From positions 170,339 through 234,338 of the forward strand of contig NW_025064894.1 in NCBI RefSeq assembly GCF_019112545.1: a stretch of DNA of 64,000 nucleotides. Reading direction: 5' to 3'. The notes under the pieces were generated by a model that saw nothing but the letters and a program-made list of their open reading frames with translations, was not told the DNA's origin and made no database searches. The stretch comes from Guyanagaster necrorhizus. Its lineage: Eukaryota; Basidiomycota; Agaricomycetes; Agaricales; Physalacriaceae. Shown piece after piece: positions 59,401-64,000 of the stretch; within the stretch, counting starts at the first letter, position 1; the number at the start of each line of letters is the position of its first letter. A program made the translations under genes and the position numbers.

Positions 59401-60520
59401 CATCCTTTTTTTTTATGAAAAAGAAGGGTGATGCCATAGGTGACTTTGATGGTCAGATCCTTCCAGTGGATAAGTTTTCTTCTAAAAACTTGTCCAGTTC
59501 TTATTGTTCGTTATTGCTAAGTGGGTAACACTTGCAATCTAGGTTGGCATCTGCATTTGGAGTTAATTCGATAGCATGGTCCCAGGGTTTCACTTCGGGT
59601 AGTTCATTGAAACTTTCTTTTTCGAATAAATCCCAGTAGTTCTGTGCCCATGGTGGTACCATTTCCTCGAATGTTTTTTCCTTCTTCCCGGCATTGGCCT
59701 TTGCTGCTAGGTTATTAGCATGGTGTATTGTTTGAATGCTAATGGCCCTTTGTAGGTCGACAGTGAGTATAGTTTCATCATCCCCTATTTCTTCATCCCA
59801 TCGGTCATCAGGGTCTGCATCCAGTAGTTCAAATGGGATTTTCCAGCAATGACATCTGATGAAGATGATGTGTCCAGTTTTCCAGTTGATTAGCGGATTG
59901 TGTCAGATTAACCAATCATGGCCAAGGAAGACTTCCTTGGTTCTTAGGTCAGTTACTCCTATGTCGATTTGTTCTGAGTGATTGCCGATAGTGAGTCTGA
60001 GCTCTACATATTCAGTGATCGACCCAGCTTGGTTCTTTGTCCCATCTGCATTATAGACAGGAATGAGTGCTGCTGTTGCTTGAGTGGGCAGTTTGTGCTT
60101 GTTGATGAAAGCTCGGTTGATGCTACTTCCTGTGCAGCCACTGTCAATTAAGGCGGTGACTGCATGGGTTGATCAGGATGTTAATGTCTCGATTTGTGCT
60201 TTGGCCAATAAATCTTTTCCCATGGTTTTAGCTTGTCAGATGAATTTTCATGGTCCATGTAATTCGTCAAGCCATTCCAAAGCACGGCATCGTTCTGCAG
60301 TCCACATCCCTATGATCATATCATCAATTACTTCTTTGGCTCAGGACTTGTGTACCCAGTTTTTGAGTACAGCTTTTGCTGCTTCCTTATTCTTGGTGTT
60401 CTTGATGGCTCGCCAAGTCCACTTGGTGTCAAATGATTTGAGCCACGTTGTGGAGTTCTCTACTCCTTTTTGGCCTGAAGGCAATTGAGTCTGTTTCATA
60501 TTTTTAGCTTGGCAATTTTT
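56465..60520 (-). pseudogene. pol of element 2: protease, RT, RNase H, integrase, chromodomain
   Basis: Read leftward. Protease IDSGCTGSSINRAF (about 60160). RT with YLDDILI intact (about 59075) but KLNIQWGYNNICIK where Gypsy elements usually have KLDVRWGYNNIRIK. RNase H FHVEVDSSEGAIGAVLSQKQ. Integrase zinc finger HDHATMRHPRIAKTKEL then CETCQRG, and the core VDMITGLPE...SNRGPQFVS (second catalytic Asp now Asn). A C-terminal chromodomain-like module follows, YLVSWKGYDPESNQWVNEKY (about 56800-56890). In-frame TGA at 57371-57373, 57491-57493 and 57587-57589 replace probable CGA arginines. Ends at 56465. Confidence 0.85.
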
Positions 60521-60639
60521 TGATGATGACGTACCTTTAATGAGGCTCTCTGCTCCTCTTCGGCCCTTTGTCGGTGCTTGAGTTAAGGAGATCGGTTCTT
60601 TAGGCGATTCTGGTTTCTGAGTAATGAGGTTGGGTATAT

Positions 60640-63600
60640 TCGAATGCATGCATAATTTAGACATAGGTAATACTATAGAAGATAAATTGTCAGTCTGTCC
60701 AGCAGTCTGTGACCCGTTACTTATTTCCTTGGCTGAGGCAGTTGAATTGCCTACTGCTTGGCCCCGTCTTTTACCTCCTCAGATTCATCATGATCCCCAA
60801 GGTCCTGTGCTTCCTTTGTTAATTTGGCAATCTGTGCCCTGATCTCCTCCTGAGTGTGTTTATTCTTCTTCTCCAGGCAGTTCCGTGCCATGTGGCCTGG
60901 TTGACCGCAATTGAAGCACTTCCCCTCCTTCTTGAGGCATTCCATGTCGATCTGCTTACCTGTTCTGGTACTTGGGCCCTTACCAGTTTGCTTCCTATCA
61001 TTCTGGGAAGTTGGGACTGAGCTGCCAGGCCTGGCAGACATGGTCACATGGGAGGTGAAGGGCTTTGAGCCCTGTCCCTGGTACCTGTGTTGGTCCCACA
61101 GGTTTGTCGCTTCTGCCTTCTGTCATTGCCATTCTTGCCACATTAAGGTGATTCAGGACTTCCAATCATCGTAGCCAACTGGTACGCTATGGCCAAGATC
61201 TGAAATGGTCTTCAGGTAATGAGGCGGCACTCCCCTCTTCATATACTTGACTATGCATCCTGAATCGGCCACATCTTCTCAGATTCCAGTGAGCTTTCCG
61301 AGTCGCTCCAGTTCGTCGAAGTAGTCGGGCACCACTTTGTTGCCTATCTTGTATTCTTTCATCTTCGATTTGTGGACTTCACATACAGCAGGATCTGTGA
61401 ACTTGTCACAGATCATCTGCTTTAGTATTTGCCAGGTGGGGTACCGATTATGTTGCCACATGGTTGACCAGAAGTTAGAGGCTAGTAGTACCCACCATAC
61501 TTTTGCCTTGTCTTCAAAGTAGGTGGTAGTGTAATTCACCTTGTACATGTCATGAAGGAAGTATGAGGTGAATACCTGGAAGTATTGGTTGCAGTCCATG
61601 AGGAAGCAGTCAATATCATCTGAAGCTCCTTTAAAAGAAAGGGGCTCCCACTCGAGCATCGGCCTGACGTTTAGTATATGTGCCTTCAGATCCAGAGGTG
61701 ACATCAGATTCAGGAGTTCTCTCTCAGGGGGACCTGCCCAGTCCATCGGGGGCCCTAGAAAGAAATGCAACGACCCATCATCAGCTATGGGGCTTCTAGG
61801 GGTCGGTGGCCCCTTCTTTCGGATGATTCATCCATCTTTGATGGTCCACCCCTGTGCTGTTGCCTCGGGATCGTTCTTCTTTTTGTCGGTTGGAACCGAT
61901 CCGCTTGCTTCATCGGGTGGTGGCTGTCCCTCCAATAATTGGCTTCCTGTGCTGGTCCAGGGGTTTGGGTGGTAAATTCTCGGCTGTCCATAGGACCAAG
62001 TCAACCGAGATGCCATGCTGCAGATGGCTGATATAGCAAGCGAGTATCTTGATGTTGCTGTTTGGATTGAGGCTGCCATGTTTGCCGTCTTGAGCAGTAT
62101 CACACTTGGCATCCATGGCATTGGTGCCTTCTGTTTGCTGAATCTTGATTGATATGGTGGCATTGCCATCATCTGATAATGTAAATATTGCTGATTGAAA
62201 TTAAAAATGGCACACTCAGTCATGGCATACTGTAAAATCTCTTCCCATTCAACAGGATCAGCAACGGTGTACCTTCATCCTAGGGACGACCATAGCCAAA
62301 GGTCATCCCTCCACAATTCGGCTACCTGTTCCTGGTACAACCAAATGAATTCCTCCTCCCATGCTTCTCGTTCCTGTTGTTTCTTCTCCTGTTTTCGACA
62401 CATGGTTATATCGACAATACTTCCCCATTCAAGAATGGGGTCCACCGCTTGCCCCCCTTGGTCCTCCTCCTCAGCCTTGTCATCCCCTTCAGCCCCCTTG
62501 TCGGTGGTCCCCTCGAGGAGGGAACTGCCTTGCTGGCCGAAGGTTTTCAGGGTGGGGAGGTCAAGGCTGCAAGCTTGACTCGTTGTTGTCGGGTCCAGGC
62601 CAAGGAGTAGGCTCTCAGTCGGGCTGCTTCTCTTCTCCCTCTGTTGGCGGCGCCACTGCTCTGCGATACCAGTGGAAGTTTCTGTAGAACTGGGGGCAAA
62701 GAAAGAGGGCGGCGATTGGCCCATCGAGGACCCTTTTGAGGTCTCCGGTGGGGTCAATATGTTCGTCATTGCCCCCAATTGTTCTGAGGTCTGACAATAT
62801 GCCATCTCCTCAGATGGAGATATCGTCAGTCTCAGCGATGGTGTCTGTCCTGTATGATAGCAGGCGGTCATCATCGAGGAGTGTTGGCTCCCTGCAGTGG
62901 TAGTCGTCAGCATGGACGATTCTGGCTGGTCTGGCCCAGGGGTTGGGTTTACTGACGGGAGTGTCTGGTTCCCAGAACAGAGAGTCAGGAGTGCTGACTG
63001 CAGTATTAAGATAGTTGGCAAAGGAGTGGGGGGTCAGCTGTATTGGGTTTGGTACCACTGGACCATGCCTTGGTAGGCATGGGGCTCCTCCTCACTCCTG
63101 TTCCAGTCTACTGGCCACTCTTAATGCTGCTTGCCAGTACCGGACCTCGTCCCTGTTGGTGTCATCAAAGAAAGGGTCAGGACTACTGACTCTTGTTTCT
63201 CTCTCATCACTCCTTGTTGATGAGGGGTGTCGGGACTGGTGTCTGTCAGTACTTCTGGTGGCTGGAGCCATCTGAATGGCATCCAGGGAGTCTCTAGCCT
63301 GGCACCCAATTTCAGACTGGGTGATGGTTGTTCTTGATGCAGTGACGCTGCACTCGGAGGAGGGAATGGGGGTGTCAGGTCAGGTTCGTTGAAACCCTGT
63401 AGCCCAAGGGTTTCCAGGGTCTTGGATGACTGCCAACGGGAGTCTTGGGGGATATTCATGTTGCTACTGCTGCTCCTCCTCTTTCCTAGAATGCCTTTGA
63501 GTCGAGCTCTTAGGCTTGTCTTCTGTTTCTTTGGGGTGTTGGATGGAGTTTCAGACAGAGGCAGGAATGTCGTGGAGAGAGAGGTCTGGCATGACATTTC

Positions 63601-63672
63601 AAAGGATTGTGCGAATATGCTGGAACTCTTGGTAGTGTCAAATGGTCCAGGTGGTAATAGATTGGCATCCAC
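60640..63672 (-). pseudogene. gag region of element 2
   Basis: Starts at 63672 (MDANLLPPGPFDTTKSSS) about 170 bp inside the right LTR. It runs through three long frames separated by stops: 63672-63121, 63058-62275 and 62223 to about 61280. The capsid-like part contains EPLSFKGASDDIDCFLMDCN and DKAKVWWVLLASNFW (about 61480-61640). The nucleocapsid knuckle CFNCGQPGHMARNC lies at 60877-60918. The stops separate otherwise colinear coding text. Confidence 0.75.
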
Positions 63673-63826
63673 AGCACAGCTGTATGATCACCAACAAACT
63701 GATCAAGATTCCAATGATAGAAGCTAAGAGTTCGAAGAACTTGTGAGTAAAGTTCGGGTCTGACAGATTTAAGGCAGGAGGCATTCAGTTTCTCAGCACG
63801 GTTGGGCCTGAGAAAGGGAAGCAAAA

Positions 63827-63839
63827 AGTCTCGAACTAA
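63827..63839 (-). promoter_or_regulatory. Self-priming type primer-binding site of element 2
   Basis: Minus strand TTAGTTCGAGACT starts one base after the inner edge of the right (5') LTR. It is perfectly complementary over 13 nt to AGTCTCGAACTAA in the LTR (minus strand, 56069-56057), at the predicted start of the transcript. No TGG start typical of a tRNA primer-binding site is present. Confidence 0.7.
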
Positions 63840-63840
63840 T

Positions 63841-64000
63841 TGTTAAGCCCAAATTCCACGTGACCAGTGACACATGATAAACTGATAGAACCTCGCACTT
63901 CAGGTTATACTATCAGAGTTCACTTGTGTGTTACTAGCGTTGTATAGTCAAGGCGGTTGCAGTTCGCTTGAGATGAGATAGTGAAGTAAAACTTTAGTTC
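63841..64000 (-). repeat. 5' LTR of element 2 (right copy, cut by window end)
   Basis: Begins TGTTAAGCCCAAATTCCACG at 63841 and matches 55904 onward to the last base. About 364 bp more are expected beyond the window. Confidence 0.9.

Larger units (their letters stand above)
55904..64000 (-). mobile_element. Chromodomain Ty3/Gypsy retrotransposon (chromovirus, element 2), nested in element 1
   Basis: Minus-strand element bounded by near-identical LTRs: the left one complete (55904-56427), the right one starting at 63841 and cut by the window end. On the minus strand the order is PBS, gag with CCHC, protease, RT, RNase H, zinc-binding integrase, chromodomain, polypurine tract. It lies inside the pol of element 1. 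Its coding region carries several TGA codons in place of arginine, so this copy is probably not autonomous. Confidence 0.9.

Overview
The window is nuclear DNA of a filamentous basidiomycete, most likely an agaricomycete. Genes are split by many short introns (about 45-60 bp, GT-AG). Several gene families have a distinctly agaricomycete look: a CorA-like Mg2+ transporter, a single-pass membrane protein with a proline-rich tail, F-box/LRR and kelch proteins. The right end carries a chromodomain-type Ty3/Gypsy retrotransposon. No database search was possible, so family names rest on motifs and recalled family patterns.

Layout. 1-15.4 kb: a left-truncated 3'(2'),5'-bisphosphate nucleotidase, a tandem pair of SAM methyltransferases, a single-pass membrane protein, a GH76-like gene and a GH93-like gene, an aminoglycoside-phosphotransferase-like pseudogene broken by an inversion, and two hypothetical proteins. 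15.6-22.7 kb: cytosolic seryl-tRNA synthetase, a type II membrane glycosyltransferase with a DXD motif, a CpG-poor stretch without clear genes, and a small RNase P (Rpp14/Pop5-like) subunit. 22.7-25.4 kb: copy 1 of a 2.67-kb duplicated block carrying a three-finger C2H2 zinc-finger gene. 25.8-32.0 kb: CorA-like transporter, ArsB/CitMHS-type ion transporter, NmrA-like reductase. 32.0-37.8 kb: nearly 6 kb without a recognisable gene. 37.8-46.7 kb: peroxisomal MaoC-type enoyl-CoA hydratase ending in SKL, a gamma-butyrobetaine/trimethyllysine dioxygenase, an F-box-like protein, and two head-to-head kelch genes, one truncated. 47.1-49.8 kb: copy 2 of the duplicated block, inverted. 49.8-64.0 kb: a decayed Gypsy element on the + strand, interrupted by a chromovirus on the - strand whose second LTR runs off the window.

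The most informative signals are at the right end. The chromovirus has a primer-binding site complementary to the predicted 5' end of its own transcript, the Tf1/sushi self-priming arrangement. Both retroelements show CpG deamination, with TGA where CGA arginine codons are expected. The inverted duplicate acts as an internal control: next to the retrotransposon copy 2 has lost all 11 CpGs present in copy 1, but a few hundred bases further away it keeps 8 of 10. That is what spreading of cytosine methylation from the element would leave behind.

Functionally, the hydratase and the dioxygenase form a convergent fatty-acid/carnitine pair and the two glycoside hydrolases are neighbours. Otherwise the genes are ordinary, separately transcribed fungal genes with no visible cluster logic.
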